This document shows, piece after piece, positions 1 to 11,157 of a stretch of DNA of 53,041 nucleotides. The notes beneath the pieces were generated by a model. That model saw only the letters and a list, made by a program, of their open reading frames with translations. It searched no databases and was not told the origin of the DNA. The position numbers and the translations under genes were made by a program. The stretch is from Gnetum montanum (taxonomy: Eukaryota > Streptophyta > Gnetopsida > Gnetales > Gnetaceae): positions 564,143 through 617,183 of the forward strand of contig MNCI01009594.1 of NCBI GenBank assembly GCA_015680685.1. Direction: 5' to 3'. Within the stretch, counting starts at the first letter, position 1. Every line of letters begins with the position of its first letter.

Positions 1-1510
1 TAAAGGCACCAAGAACATAGTTGCTGATCATTTATCTGGATTGCGATGGGACAATAAGGAGGGTGAGTATCCAATTTCTGATCATTTCCTTGATGAATTC
101 CTCTTTGCTGGTGTAGTGAATGGTCAATCACCCACAAAGATAAACTAGTATAGTCTTTCTTACCTATCTCCTCAGCCAAAAAATACCAAAAAAGTTAAAC
201 CTTATGAAAAAACAATAGTTTCTTCACTAAGCCAAGTACTTTATGAAAATCAATGGGCAACTTTACAAAGTATGTCTTGATGTCTTGGTTTGATGGTATG
301 TTCCCAACATAGATTAATTACGAGTTCTCCAAGATGCTCATGAGGGTCCTTGTGGCGATCATTACGTTGGGAGACAAATGACCATCAAGATCTTGCTTGT
401 AGGATATTATTGGCCTACATTGTTTTGGGATGCCCATCAATTCATCAAATCTTATTAGCATTGTCAACATGATGGAGGAATGACTGCTAGAATGGAGGGT
501 CTACAACAATGGATCCAACCATTAGAACCCTTTGACATTTGGGGAATTGATTTTATGGGGCCAATTATACCAATGTCCAATGGAAAAGCCTATATCATTG
601 TTGCTGTTGATTACTTAACTAAATGGGTAGAAGCCATTGCTATTAAGGATTGTACATCATCTACAACTACGTGATTTTTTCAACAACAAATCATAAATAG
701 GTTTGGTGTGCCATATGTATTTATTTCAGATAATGGTACATACTTCACATGTGCAAATTTTTGGAAATTAATGCAACACTTAGGGGTTGAGCATAAATTA
801 ACTACACCATACCACTCCCAAGTGAATAGTTAAGCAAAAGTCACCAACAGGGAGATTACAAAGATATTGACAAGAATTATTACCAAGTTTAGGCAAGATT
901 GGAGCACTAAACTGAATGATGCTCTTTGGGCATACTACTCTACATGGAAACTCCCTAAAATCTACTCTCTTTATGAGTTAGTGTATGGTAAATTACCAAT
1001 GCTTCCCATTCAAATTGAGGTCCATACACTATCCACAGCATGTGACCTCAACCTTGACCTTGATCTAGCATAGAAACAACAATTAGTAAACCTTAACTTT
1101 CTAGATGAAAATCAATTAGTTGCCCTGTCATCTAATGAATTGCATAAGGCCTTCAATAAACAATGTCATGACCTAAGAATTAGGAACATTAAATATCAGC
1201 CAGAAGATAAGGTTCTCTACTGAAATCCCACACATGTGCCACAATGTGCTAAATTTCAGTCACTATGGGAAGGACTATATATTATTTATGCAACTTTTCC
1301 TTTAGGGTCCATGACAATTTACAAACCTAAGAGCCTGGATAAGAAAATTTTGGAAAATGTGCAACAAACCAAACCTTTCTAGGAGCCTAGGAGAGCTAGT
1401 ACACATGCTACTTGTCTTGATGAACAACCCTACTCACTATTTTGGATCTACTCCTTCCATCTTAGTTATGGGGGAGATAGCCACCTATGCTAACCATTCT
1501 AGGCCCTCAG
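1..1510 (+). pseudogene. Element A pol remnant: RNase H tail and integrase
   Basis: The first ~130 bases encode the end of RNase H (KGTKN-VADHLSGLRW, the usual KGxxNxVADxLSR signature). From ~240 to 470 the H2C2 zinc-binding segment is seen (HEGPCGDHY, then YYWPTLFWDAH), followed by the integrase core: first Asp in GIDFMGP (~546-566), second Asp in SDNGTYF (~727-750), Glu in TNREI (~843-860). All three catalytic acidic residues therefore survive. The C-terminal part includes the LWEGLYIIY block and ends near 1500 in a segment containing LSYGGD. Stops interrupt it (for example in the HSQVNS-stop-AK stretch, where relatives have Gln), so it cannot make a full protein. Integrase would insert the element cDNA into the chromosome. 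Confidence 0.88.
1462..1477 (+). other. Polypurine-tract-like motif inside the integrase tail (A)
   Basis: TTAGTTATGGGGGAGA sits in the last codons of integrase (the LSYGGD segment). It is nearly the same as the motif next to the 3' LTR in elements D and E and occupies the same place in C, D and E. Confidence 0.5.
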
Positions 1511-3389
1511 TTCTTTTTGAATTTTTATTTTACACATTTTTCAACTTTTTTTTTTTTCACCATTGTTCATGTTTTTACCATTTCTTTGTTTGCTTGGTTT
1601 ACTTTTATTCATCATCTAATAAGTTCTCATGATGGTGGATTGAATTATACCATATTGATTGCTAATGTTTGGTTTTTCCCTTTGGATTATGATGCTGATA
1701 TTAAGGTATGATTCTTTTGGTAAAATAGGCAACGACTCCACACCGTCCACTCATCCATACAACTCTATGGTCTCCTTTGTCTTGGAACTGTATAGTCCCC
1801 TTTTTCTAAGTAAACTTTTAATGAATTGGTGGTTGGGTATTTTTCAAACGAAGGAAATACTCAAAAGATGAAAATGGTGTGACTTCAAGGGGATTCAATG
1901 CATTGGTAGTGGCTATTCTCTTGAGTGCTTGGATGCTTTTTCTTGGGTTTTTTTGTCATTCTAACATTGTTCAAATATTAGGAAGCTGAGTGAATAGAAA
2001 TAATTCTTTGCATGGTGTGGTTCTCATGCATAAACATCAAAGAGAAAAAGAGAGAGAAAAGAGAAAAAGGTGAGAATTCAAAGCATACCCCTTAGACATA
2101 ATAAAGTAATATGGACTACAAGTACTGGTTATGGCACTAGAAAGATATGTTTCCCATGCCTAAAGGTTCCCTCTAACTAAGGCCCTTTCTTGCTTTTTGC
2201 TTTCCATCTCACTTTCCTTAGGATGGTGGTCACTCTTTGTAGAAGAATTCTTATTACCTCAAGAGGATGGATTTGCTAAGTGTATTGATGTGAGGTCACT
2301 GAATGTGGTTTTTCTGAGTCTAGATTTGGGTTGAGCTCTACTCAATTATCTTAACCAGGAAATACACAAGGGGATTTACACAATCTTGGTTCTTGGGATT
2401 CCATTCCATTCTCTCCTCTCCATCTTTCTTCCCATTTTCCACCTCATTGCCAATTTTATCATTAGTCCATTCCAGGTTGATGCATTATTTTTCATTGCTG
2501 AATTTTTGTGAGTAATATTTTAACTCTTGCTTCCAAATGACATTCCTAAAGCCTATGGACTCTTTGGTTTGTCGGTTTGTTAGGGCATAAAGGGCATGAG
2601 CCTGCTTTGGGGAGGACCCATTGGCATTTCTTTTTGGTACAATTATTAACTTCTTTCCCTTCAACATTTCCTACAATCAATCATTTCTTGTTTCATCCCC
2701 ATCCATGACATCCATTTTATTGGTGTTTCCATTGATATTTTTCATCTTTCTTGTTCCTCATGTTTTTCATCTTATAGCTACCAAAGGTTTGCTCTTAATC
2801 ATGGGGGCCCTAGCATAAATTTTTTATTTTTTTCCATTTTACTAATTTCCTAACCCCTACACCTTGGGTAGTTAGCAATGATAAATCTCTAAACTATTTT
2901 CTCCTATAACCACAACTCAACCAATGTGCTTCATATCAAGGCAAGGTATCAACTACATTGTGGATTATCTATCCTTGCTCATTTTTTATTGTGTTATGTG
3001 TGCAGATGGTGATCATACAAACAATGGATTGGGCTTGGAGGAAGTACCTAGGAGGAACCAGAACTAGAGCATTTATGAAAGGAGCAAGTTTGGTGGCATG
3101 GCTATGGATAAATAATAGAAGACGCAATCTTGGCATTGGCATCAACATGATTCATCTTCTTTCTCTCTCTCTTTTTCTCTTCAAGATACCAAGTAAAGGC
3201 TTGGATGTCATTTATGTATGAGTGTTCACCACAATGTTCATGAACACTAATGTTGTAATATGCTTATTAATTCATTCACTGGGCATGTTGAGTCTGTCAT
3301 CCCATTCCACCATCAGTTGTCAATTAGTCAATAATCCCATACCTTCCCAATATTTTGTAAGGAACTCAAGGATGATTTTTCATTATTTC
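1511..3389 (+). other. Element A 3' noncoding region
   Basis: No open frame longer than ~90 codons and no protein motif. It begins with a T-rich tract (~1510-1620) that corresponds in the other elements to A-rich or 15-bp repeat tracts directly after integrase. It holds the conserved 3' block (2533-2630). Athila elements often carry an env-like gene in this position; I see no signal peptide, membrane anchor or other env-like feature beyond hydrophobic translations of the T-rich tract. Confidence 0.7.
2533..2630 (+). other. Conserved 3' noncoding block (copy in A)
   Basis: Begins CCAAATGACATTCC and includes GGACTCTTTG and GCTTTGGGGAGGACCCA. Element D (44458-44552, reverse strand) matches it over its whole length with scattered substitutions; weaker copies are in C and E. 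It contains the purine run TTTGGGGAGGA. No long open frame crosses it, so I treat it as a conserved noncoding or old coding relic. Confidence 0.65.
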
Positions 3390-3398
3390 ATGGGGGTA
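3390..3398 (+). other. Polypurine tract of element A
   Basis: ATGGGGGTA lies directly before the first base of the LTR (TGATGAGAG). This is the expected position for the primer of plus-strand DNA synthesis. Confidence 0.8.
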
Positions 3399-3407
3399 TG
3401 ATGAGAG

Positions 3408-3512
3408 CAGTTACTCTAGTAGTTATTCTAATTATTAGAGTGGTTACTCTAGCGGTTACTTTAGCAATTATTCTAATTATTAGAGTGATTACTCTAATTA
3501 TTAGAGTAGTTG
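3408..3512 (+). repeat. U3 array of short near-palindromes (A)
   Basis: Direct repeats of a unit close to TTACTCTAATTATTAGAG fill the space between the LTR start and the TATA box. The unit is almost its own reverse complement. The other elements have different motif arrays in the same interval, so this is a lineage-specific upstream array, possibly a promoter or enhancer array (inference). Confidence 0.6.
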
Positions 3513-3521
3513 CTACCAAGC

Positions 3522-3529
3522 CTATAAAT
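3522..3529 (+). promoter_or_regulatory. TATA box of the element A LTR
   Basis: TATAAATA, about 120 bases into the LTR and ~170 bases before the AATAAA. The same TATA-to-AATAAA order is found in the other LTRs. Confidence 0.7.
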
Positions 3530-3697
3530 ACAGTGCCAAGGCACATAATTGAAAAGAAGCCTTTCAGCAGTCAAGTAGTGAAACTCTTGTAGTCTACTTA
3601 AAAGTTAGAGTATTTTCCAAGTGCCTACAACAAGAGGTCTAAGTGTGGATAGATCTTTATTCGAGCATTATGTACCTGAGCACACCTTATGTACGGA

Positions 3698-3703
3698 AAT
3701 AAA
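3698..3703 (+). promoter_or_regulatory. Polyadenylation signal of the element A LTR
   Basis: AATAAA in the context GGAAATAAAGACAAG. An equivalent AATAAAGAT is present in the other LTRs at the same relative position. Confidence 0.55.
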
Positions 3704-4292
3704 GACAAGCTCTTTGATTCATCCTTGCAGCAATTGAGATTTGTTTTCCTACAAATTTCTTTTATTTTATTTTCTTTTGCATTTATTTTATTTTATGTTA
3801 TTTTATGCACTTTACATTTATGTTATTAGCATAGTAATTCATTTTGATTAATTCAGCAAATTTTTAAATTACACGAGCACTACCACTTCAAGCATGCATG
3901 TAACGCTTGGTAACCTAGTAACGATTAATTTTTAGTAATCCCAACAGTGTTACACTGGTTTAGGATGTGTACAGCAAGTAGGAACGAATACTGGTGTTAG
4001 GATTAGTTAGAACTTAGTTAATGAGCAGTTAAATTAAATTAGTCTTTTAGTTACCTCTCTCCTTCCCTACTAGCGCAAGACATAAAAATATAAAAGCTAT
4101 AAAAATCATATGCCTCAAGCTTACTTAACCATACAATCGTGACATATAGGTAAGCTTGGGAAGATAATGATCAACCAACCCATCCTTGTTCCAAAATGTC
4201 ACATAAGCACTTGGTCCTTGGAATTAAACTAGATCATGCATGAAACACTCGTATTCATATGGTTGAGCATAGGGGTACCTTGCCACTCATCA

Positions 4293-5290
4293 CGGGCTAT
4301 TGAAAGTGTATAGAGCTTAGATTGAAAAAGATGTATTGGTAATTTTCCATCCACTAGCTCATAGGGAGAGTAGCATATCGAAAGTTCCCATGTTGAGTGG
4401 TAGGCCCAAAGGGCATCATTGAGTTTTGTGCTCTAGTCTTTCCTATATTTGTTGACATTTCTCATTAAAATATTGGTGATTTTCCTATTTGTAACCTTAG
4501 CTTCACCATTGTCTTAGAGGTGGTAGGGTATTATGAGTTTATGTTTAACTCCCAAGTGTTGCATGAGCTTCCACAAGGTAGTGCCTATAAAGTAAGATCC
4601 ATTATTAGAAATTAATGCACATGGTACACCAAACCTATTTACAACATTTTGTTGCACAAAGTGAGTAGCAATAGAAGATGTATAGTTAGTGACGACTACT
4701 GCTTTTGTCCATTTTGTATAATAATCAATAGCAACTATGATGTACAACTTTCCATTTGACATGGGCATGATAGGATCCATGAAATCAATGACCCAAATGT
4801 CAAAGGATTCTAGTGGTTGAATCCATTGTTGAGGTTTCTTCATTTAAACAGTCATTTGACCATCTTGTTGGCAACATTCAAAAGAGTGAACATATTCATG
4901 AGAATCCCTAAAGAGTGTTGGCTAGTAGTACCCTGCCATCAGGATTTTAATGGCTATGTGTCTCCTAGCATAGTGGCCCCCACAAGGACCTTCATGACAA
5001 TCTTGGAGAATGTGCAGTTGATCAGCATTAGGGACATACCATTGAACTAGGCCATCGTTGCACACCTTGTAAAGATGTTTGTTGATCTTCATGAAGTGTT
5101 TTACCTAGTGAAGAAACTATTGTTTCTTTTGGTCATCCAAACCTTGTGGCATATCATGAGTAAGAAGATAGTGAGAATTTCATCATACCATTTAGGCTCA
5201 TTAGGAAATTGTTTAGTTATAGCTCCAACAAAGAGTAGTTCATCAGGAAATAAATCAGATAATGGGCTTTCTTCCATTTTGTTGTTCTAT
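4293..5290 (-). pseudogene. Element B integrase remnant
   Basis: The H2C2 segment (CHEGPCGGHY, then a C-C pair in SFECCQQDG) reads at ~5030-4870 and the core at 4843-4430. The first catalytic Asp is kept (VIDFMDP), the second is Asn (SNNGSYF at ~4610) and the Glu is Lys (TNRKI at ~4480). With two of three acidic residues lost, in addition to stops, this copy would be catalytically dead. Sequence ends at 4293 where A is inserted, just downstream of the conserved YSPYELV segment. Confidence 0.85.
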
Positions 5291-5299
5291 TGTGACCAA

Positions 5300-6600
5300 G
5301 ACAAGTGATCAGTGACCACATTCTCAATGCTTTTTCAATCTACCATAGTAAGATTAAATTCATGTAAGATCATCAACCACATGGGGGCTCACCATTGGGT
5401 TGTTCATCAGGAAGTAGATGGTACTGTGGTTTGTGTATAAAAACACATTGTATCCAAGCACATAATGCTTAAACTTTTCTAGACCAAATACCATTGCCAT
5501 CAATTCTTTTTCTGTAGTGATGCAATTTAATTGTGCACCCACAATGCCTCAACTTTGGTAATGGATGTAGTATGGATGTTTCTACATAAGCATGGCTCCC
5601 ATGGCATTCTTTGATGTATTTGTTATAACATTAAATGGTCAAGACCAATCAGGTGCTTGCAGAATTAGAGTTTCTACAAGTTTCTCCTTCAATTGCTAAC
5701 ATTCTTTTTCACATTCTGTGATCAAGAAAATGGAACATATTTCTTTATTAGCTCCACCAATGGTTTTGCAATCTTAGAGAAACTCTCTATGAATCATCGA
5801 TAGTAGCTAGTATGTCCAAAGAATGATCGAACATCTTTCATAGTTTTGGGTTAGTAGGTAGTTCCTTAGATGACCATTATTTTCTTAGGGTCTTTCTCAA
5901 TTCATGATTGTGATATCCAACTTAGAACATCAAATGACTCTTTTGCTAATTGAGCCATAGATTTGTTTTAACACATCTTTTTGGCACTTACTCAATGTAG
6001 TCCAAGGCTTGCTTAAATGTAGCTCCATAGGTGGAGAGGTCGTCTATGAAGACTTCCACACCACTACCAATTTCCTATTAAAAAATTCTTAGAACCAAGT
6101 TTTGGAATGTAGTAGGGGCATTGCACAAACCAAAAGGCATCTTATGATATGCACAAATCCCATAAGGAGTTGTGAATGATGTCTTGGCCTTGTCCTTTGG
6201 TGCAATTTGGATTTGGTTATAGCCAATATAACCATCCATAAAACTATAGTAGTAATGCTTAGATATTGTGTCTAATACCTAATCAAAAAATGGAAATGAA
6301 AAATGGTCCTTGAATGCTGTCATATTCAACAACAAAAAATTGATGTAGACATGTCATTTACCATCTTTCTTGGGTACAATAATGAGTGGACTAACCCACT
6401 TGCTATCTATAATGGGATAAATAAATAAGCCCCACCTTGAGAAGTTGTTCAATTTCTTTCTTAGCAATCTAATTTAGTTTGGGATTCAATCACCTCTGTG
6501 GCTATCTCTTTGGCTTCATGGTCAAATTAGTGTAGAGTGATGTTGGCATATCCTAGGATCAATTCCTATGAGTTCAAGATATGGCTAGGTAAAGGGTGTT
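5300..6600 (-). pseudogene. Element B reverse transcriptase and RNase H remnant
   Basis: RT motifs on the minus strand: a PFGLCNAP segment at ~6150-6120 and the active-site box VEVFIDDLSTYG at ~6060-6025, which keeps both aspartates. RNase H is recognised at 5542-5360 by TTEKELMAMVFGLEKF and LYTNHST; relatives have TDH, so a catalytic Asp is changed to Asn. Many stops and frame changes separate these blocks. The domains would copy element RNA into DNA and remove the RNA strand. Confidence 0.85.
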
Positions 6601-6989
6601 GCCCATTTTTCAACCACATTCAATAGCATCTTTTTCTATTCCAGAGTAAGACATGCATTGATTATGATCAGCTTCCCATTTTTTAAGAACACATATTCCA
6701 TTCTGGCTTATAGAGTTATAGTTCAAGGAGCTCTTGCTTGAAAGTTTCAAAAATTTCCAACTCTTCCAAATAGGCATCATTATTTGCATCATTAAAGAGT
6801 TGGTTATGAACTTGCTCTAGTTCATCCATGCTTGTGACATATGTGCATGTCAGGCTCTTGGTTAGTTCCATGTAAAATGTGCTACTCTCAAAATTAGCAA
6901 TTAGCAATTAAGTATCCTCTTGTTTTGTGGCTATTTCATATAGACACCTTTGAATTTCTACTTTTGGTGCACACTACTTGCATGCAAAT

Positions 6990-7520
6990 ATGGATGCTTG
7001 TTTCACTACCTAGAGTTTCTACACACAATTGCAGCCTATATTGTTGTACACGATGCATGGAACTCATTCTTCTTGATATTTTCAAATGCATTTTCTTTAG
7101 ATATTTTCATAAAAATATCTCTAATTCCCATTCTTAAATCAACAATGCTTAACCAATTCCTTCCCATGATGATTGGAAAGTCTCCTTTGTAGTTCTCCAC
7201 ATTGATCACTAGGAAATTAGTAAGATATGACCATCCATAGACAATGATCATAATGTCTTCTACCAATCCCAATGGAATAGTGATGGACTAGTCTACCAAT
7301 TCTAATTTGATACTACTTTTCTTAAGAGAAGGGAGCTTCCATGTAGTATATATCTCATAAGAAATCAAGTTGATACAAAAATTGAAATCAAGAAGAGTTT
7401 TACACAGTCCATTCTCAGCAATCTGCAAATAAATAAGAGGACTTCTAGGATAAGCTAATTTCTTGGGAAGTTTTCCAACATGGATCCAATTAGATATAGT
7501 GTGAGTAAGCATCACAATAT
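6990..7520 (-). pseudogene. Element B retropepsin-type protease remnant
   Basis: Recognised by alignment to the homologous segments of C and D: SPLIYLQ, then LLDFNFCINLISYEIY at the active-site position, then SITIPLGLVEDI, VYGWSYLTNFLVI and GDFPIIMGRNWLS. Element C has DSG at the active site; here it reads D-F-N, so the catalytic triplet is lost. It lies between gag and RT as in other Ty3/gypsy elements. Confidence 0.8.
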
Positions 7521-8149
7521 GGATCCTGGGTGGTGTTTGGTTTGAAGGGAACTAGAAAGAATTTGATATAGAGAAAGACAAAGGAAGATGGTTGTCAACT
7601 ATAGGTGTAGGTGAGGGCTTTAGTGGACTAAAAGATCCAAAGAAAGGTTTTTTCTTTGATCAAGTATTTGAACCACTCAGTGGATGAACTGGTTGTAGGT
7701 TAATGACCTTTGTAGCATTGCATTATTGTAGTTGAGTTGGTAGTTCACCTTGCATAGGTGGAGCAAGTGGTAGCTATGTGGAGGATGGAGGAAGATGTGC
7801 AAGAATAGGAGGAGAATAAGGGTAAAAGGTGGTATCCCTTCTTACATGTAGAGCATGAGTTTGATAATAATTAGAAGGATGGTAGGGAGATTGAAAAGTA
7901 GAAACATGACTAGAGGAGTCACATGGGGACATGGGTTTCTTAATGTAATATCCAAATGGATCATATTGTCAATAAGGGTTTTGCTACCTTAGTGATGCCA
8001 ACGCTCATGACTATGGTTGTTACCACTATTGATATCGCTCATATGGTTGTAGTGGATTTTCACTTAGATAAACTATTGTTATTGGTAGAACTACCTAGAA
8101 TTGCCTTCAGGATAAGACAATCTGCTAGGTGTTTACCTTTGTGCTAGTT

Positions 8150-10038
8150 GTGGATTTAAAGCATACACCCCAAACTCCTGTAGGTGTGACACTATGGGAC
8201 AACATCCCATAGGACATTCATACTAGTAGAAATCACATTCACCATCATCATTTGATTCACTTCTCACAACTTCATCTATTATAGCAATCTTACCCTTACC
8301 TATTTGAATGGCACATTCAATCTTCTTGCACCTCTTGCACTCACAATCACTACCTTGTTCTTTGAACTCTTCAGCAATTTTTAGGATACTTGAAATTAGC
8401 TATCCATGGATTCCCATATTTGATCAACCTTGGCCATAATTTTAGATTGAAATTTTTGAAGTGGTAAGGTTTTCTGATTCACCACCTCATCAAGTGTTGA
8501 TTCTTCCTCACTATCACAAAATTAAACCTCCCTTTTGTGAATGGAAGGATTATGATTGTATTCTTTTGCGCTTTCTCATTTTCTTAATTCTCCTTCCTCT
8601 TTAAATACCTACTTGATTAATATTTAGATATGACTAGTGCTTAATTTTGACAATCTTCCCTGGGCATAGAAACCAAGGATTCTCCTCATTTCAATTCAAA
8701 GCCTATCTATAATGTGGCAAAGTTGGTCTTGTTAAGAATAACTATGGCTAGGACATTTATGTAATAAGGAATAGTATCAGCCAATGGTGATATCCAAGGG
8801 TTCATATGTCCCTTATTACCATCCTTGGATCTACTTCCTTAAGTTAAACACTTGGGAGTACATATGACATTTTTCATTGAACAATCAAGCATTGTACTCC
8901 ATCATCTAATAGATTTCAATTCCAAGGACCAAAACCAGATCTCTACTTCTTTAATGAGTATCCTTGGAAACAACTTAAGTTTTTGCCACTCATTTTCTAT
9001 ATTCTACAAGGCACATGCATCTTAAAAAGCTTGAATATGGTTCTACAAACCTGATTTATATCCCCTTTCGAACTAAGAAATATTGTTCATATCTAATCTT
9101 TTGATCCAACTATCCTTTACCTACCTTGTTGGAATTCATACTACCTTTGTAACATTTAACATACCTTAGGTAGTAGGAAAAGGCTTATTGAGGCCATGAT
9201 TAGAGTGCCTATGATGCCCTCTACTAGCCCTTCATTCATGACTTCGCGTCTCTCTTTAATGTATGTGCCCATTATCTTGCCTTGCCCAATGATCCCTTTG
9301 ATCATTTCAATCCCATATATCACTTTCATCATAATCACATGACTTGTGATTGTGATTAGATCTAAAAGAAGATGTTGATGATGATGAAGAAGGTGAAGAA
9401 AAAGGAGGACTAGCACGATCATAGAGCCTACTACTCCCTCTTCAGTGATCACAATCATGATCATGATCTTTTTTTTTATCCACATCCCTACTGCGACTTG
9501 CCACTTTGGATCCTTCTTTGTCATTGGATCCATTCATGCCCAAACCAAGATTGTGGATTGTGGATTGTATGATCTAGTTTTAACCTCTTTCACCAAAGTC
9601 AAAAATAGGAATTTCACTGAATGAAAAACCCCCAAATAAGGATTCCCCATCTTTTTGGTACAACAAGAATGGAGAATCATTGAATCCTTTTTCCCTCGCA
9701 AATTCAAGATGCTGTTCTAACTGGCAATCCTTGAGACATTGTGCCTTACTAGGATGATAATCCCAAGCATCAGTATCTTGCAAAACATACATATCATGAA
9801 GTTCCTAAAGACCCAGATGAATAAGCATTTGTTGAAGAATTATAGGAATGGATCAATCTGGTGGCAACATAATGTTTCATTCCATGTTACACCACTACAA
9901 TAGTTCATCCTAGTCTAGGATGAAGGTAAAATTAGGTACATACTCATCAGGATGAGCATATACCACTCTGTATTATTGGGACACTTGATGAACTCCATCA
10001 AAAATTGGTAGAGAAACACTCCTATGAGAAAAAGACAT
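8150..10038 (-). pseudogene. Element B gag remnant
   Basis: The start is placed at the ATG at 10038 (MSFSHRS), which lines up with the gag starts of C and D. The N-terminal block contains HPDEYVPNFTF as in D. The longest surviving open piece is 9792-9580, followed by a charged region and the conserved gag core near 9030-8650. The C-terminal knuckle at ~8240-8180 is degraded: its second Cys and the His are replaced. Several stops. 7520-8150 holds the proline-rich linker to protease, also broken. Confidence 0.75.
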
Positions 10039-10181
10039 CTTATATTAGAAAATAAAAATGTAGTGTGCTTTTACAAATTGTTGTTGTTATTTTTGAAGTA
10101 TGATATGACTCTAAGGTTTTTTTAAATGATTTGAATAATTTTTCACTAGTCCTAAATAGCACAAAAAACAACTAAAAGGTC

Positions 10182-10199
10182 CTTGGCAACAACGTCAAT
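10182..10199 (-). other. Primer binding site of element B (tRNA-Asp type)
   Basis: The reverse strand reads TTGACGTTGTTGCCAAGG next to the LTR, a mutated form of the tRNA-Asp complement TGGCGCCGTTGCCGGGG used by Athila-type elements. Confidence 0.65.
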
Positions 10200-11066
10200 T
10201 ATGAGTGATGAGGTACCCCTACACTAAACCATATGAATCACAAGCATTCACACATGATCTGGTCAAATTCTAGAAACCTTAAGTTCTCAAGTACACTAGT
10301 TCTAAGACATGAAATATAATTAGAATAATCATTGTCTCCTCAATTCCACTTATTAAACATGAGTATATGGTTAAGTGTAACCAAGGTATATGATTTTTAT
10401 CAATTTTTTATTTTATAATTTTAATAACCTAAAACGAGAATGAAAGGTAGAGGAAATTAATATCTAATTAATCTACTGCCTAGCTGGACTAACAAAAGTA
10501 CCTATTCCCACTCTTTGAACAAATCCTAAATGCATGTATCACTGCTAGGCTACCAAACACTAAGCATTTCTGGGTTACCAAGTGCTACATGTATCTTCGA
10601 AGTGGTTGTGCTTCTGTTTACTAATAAATGGAAATTAATTACTTAATGAAAATGTATTAAACTACATAAATAATTAATGCATTAAGAAAAAAAATCATCT
10701 ATTCTCAATGCTGTAAGGATTATCAAAAGGACTCATCTTTATTCCCATCACACTACTGTGCTTAGGTACATCAATCTCAAATAAAGGTCCACACACACTC
10801 GGACTCCTATTGTGGGTAGCTAGAAAATATTCTAAATCTAGAGAAAAAAAAAACTACAAGAGCTTCACTATCTATGAAAAAAACTATGAAAAGCTACTAA
10901 AAATTATGAGCCCAAGCACTATATTTATAGGTTTGCATATACCTCGCGATATCACATATTCGACATCACATCTTGGCGTCTAACATCAGGTATCCGATAT
11001 TGAGGCTTTGATATTAGATATTTGATATCAAAGCCAATCAAAACATGATTTGTTAATGTTTCATCA
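10200..11066 (-). repeat. Element B 5' LTR (867 bp)
   Basis: On the plus strand it starts TATGAGTGATGAGGTACCCC (an altered TGATGAG terminus next to the primer site) and ends GTTTCATCA. Reverse-strand TATA box at 10921-10929 (atatttata) and AATAAA at 10738-10743. Between TATA and the LTR outer end are repeated GATATC/GATATT-like motifs, as in element C. Confidence 0.85.
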
Positions 11067-11157
11067 TGCTCATGAATTTGTTTCATCTAGACATGAATGC
11101 ATACTCATGTTGATGATGATGGACTATGACTAGCATATGATTGCACTTCTAATGCAT

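Larger units (their letters stand above)
1..4292 (+). mobile_element. Element A: 3' portion of a Tat/Athila-like Ty3/gypsy retrotransposon
   Basis: Only the 3' part lies in the window: RNase H tail, integrase, about 1.9 kb of noncoding sequence, polypurine tract and a complete 3' LTR. It is the only member of this family here on the plus strand. Immediately after its LTR, at 4293, element B integrase sequence starts in the middle of the domain on the minus strand, so A is inserted in B. The 5-bp flank after the LTR is CGGGC (4293-4297); the matching copy should lie beyond the left edge, before the 5' LTR of A. All coding parts carry stops. Family assignment rests on integrase motifs and on LTR termini shared with elements B-E. 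Confidence 0.9.
3399..4292 (+). repeat. Element A 3' LTR (894 bp)
   Basis: Starts TGATGAG and ends CTCATCA, a 7-bp inverted terminus. The last ~40 bases (catatggttgagcatagggg and onward) are the reverse complement of the start of the minus-strand LTRs at 10200, 36948, 42468, 42897 and 48841, which fixes the end. It carries a TATA box and an AATAAA signal in the expected order. It abuts element B integrase on the right. Confidence 0.93.
4293..11066 (-). mobile_element. Element B: Tat/Athila-like retrotransposon, interrupted by A
   Basis: Minus-strand order from right to left: 5' LTR, tRNA-Asp primer site, gag, protease, RT, RNase H, integrase. Integrase is cut at 4293 by element A; the integrase C-terminus and 3' LTR should lie left of the window beyond A. 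Stops and small shifts are spread through all domains. The 5' LTR abuts TGCTC (11067-11071), the expected target duplication, whose partner is outside the window. Confidence 0.9.

Noticed and set aside
9156-9533. Met/Ile/Leu-rich 125-codon open frame on the minus strand as a separate membrane protein.
   Set aside because: It is the wrong frame of the charged Arg/Asp/His/Ser-rich gag segment of element B; the equivalent segments of C and D show the same shadow.
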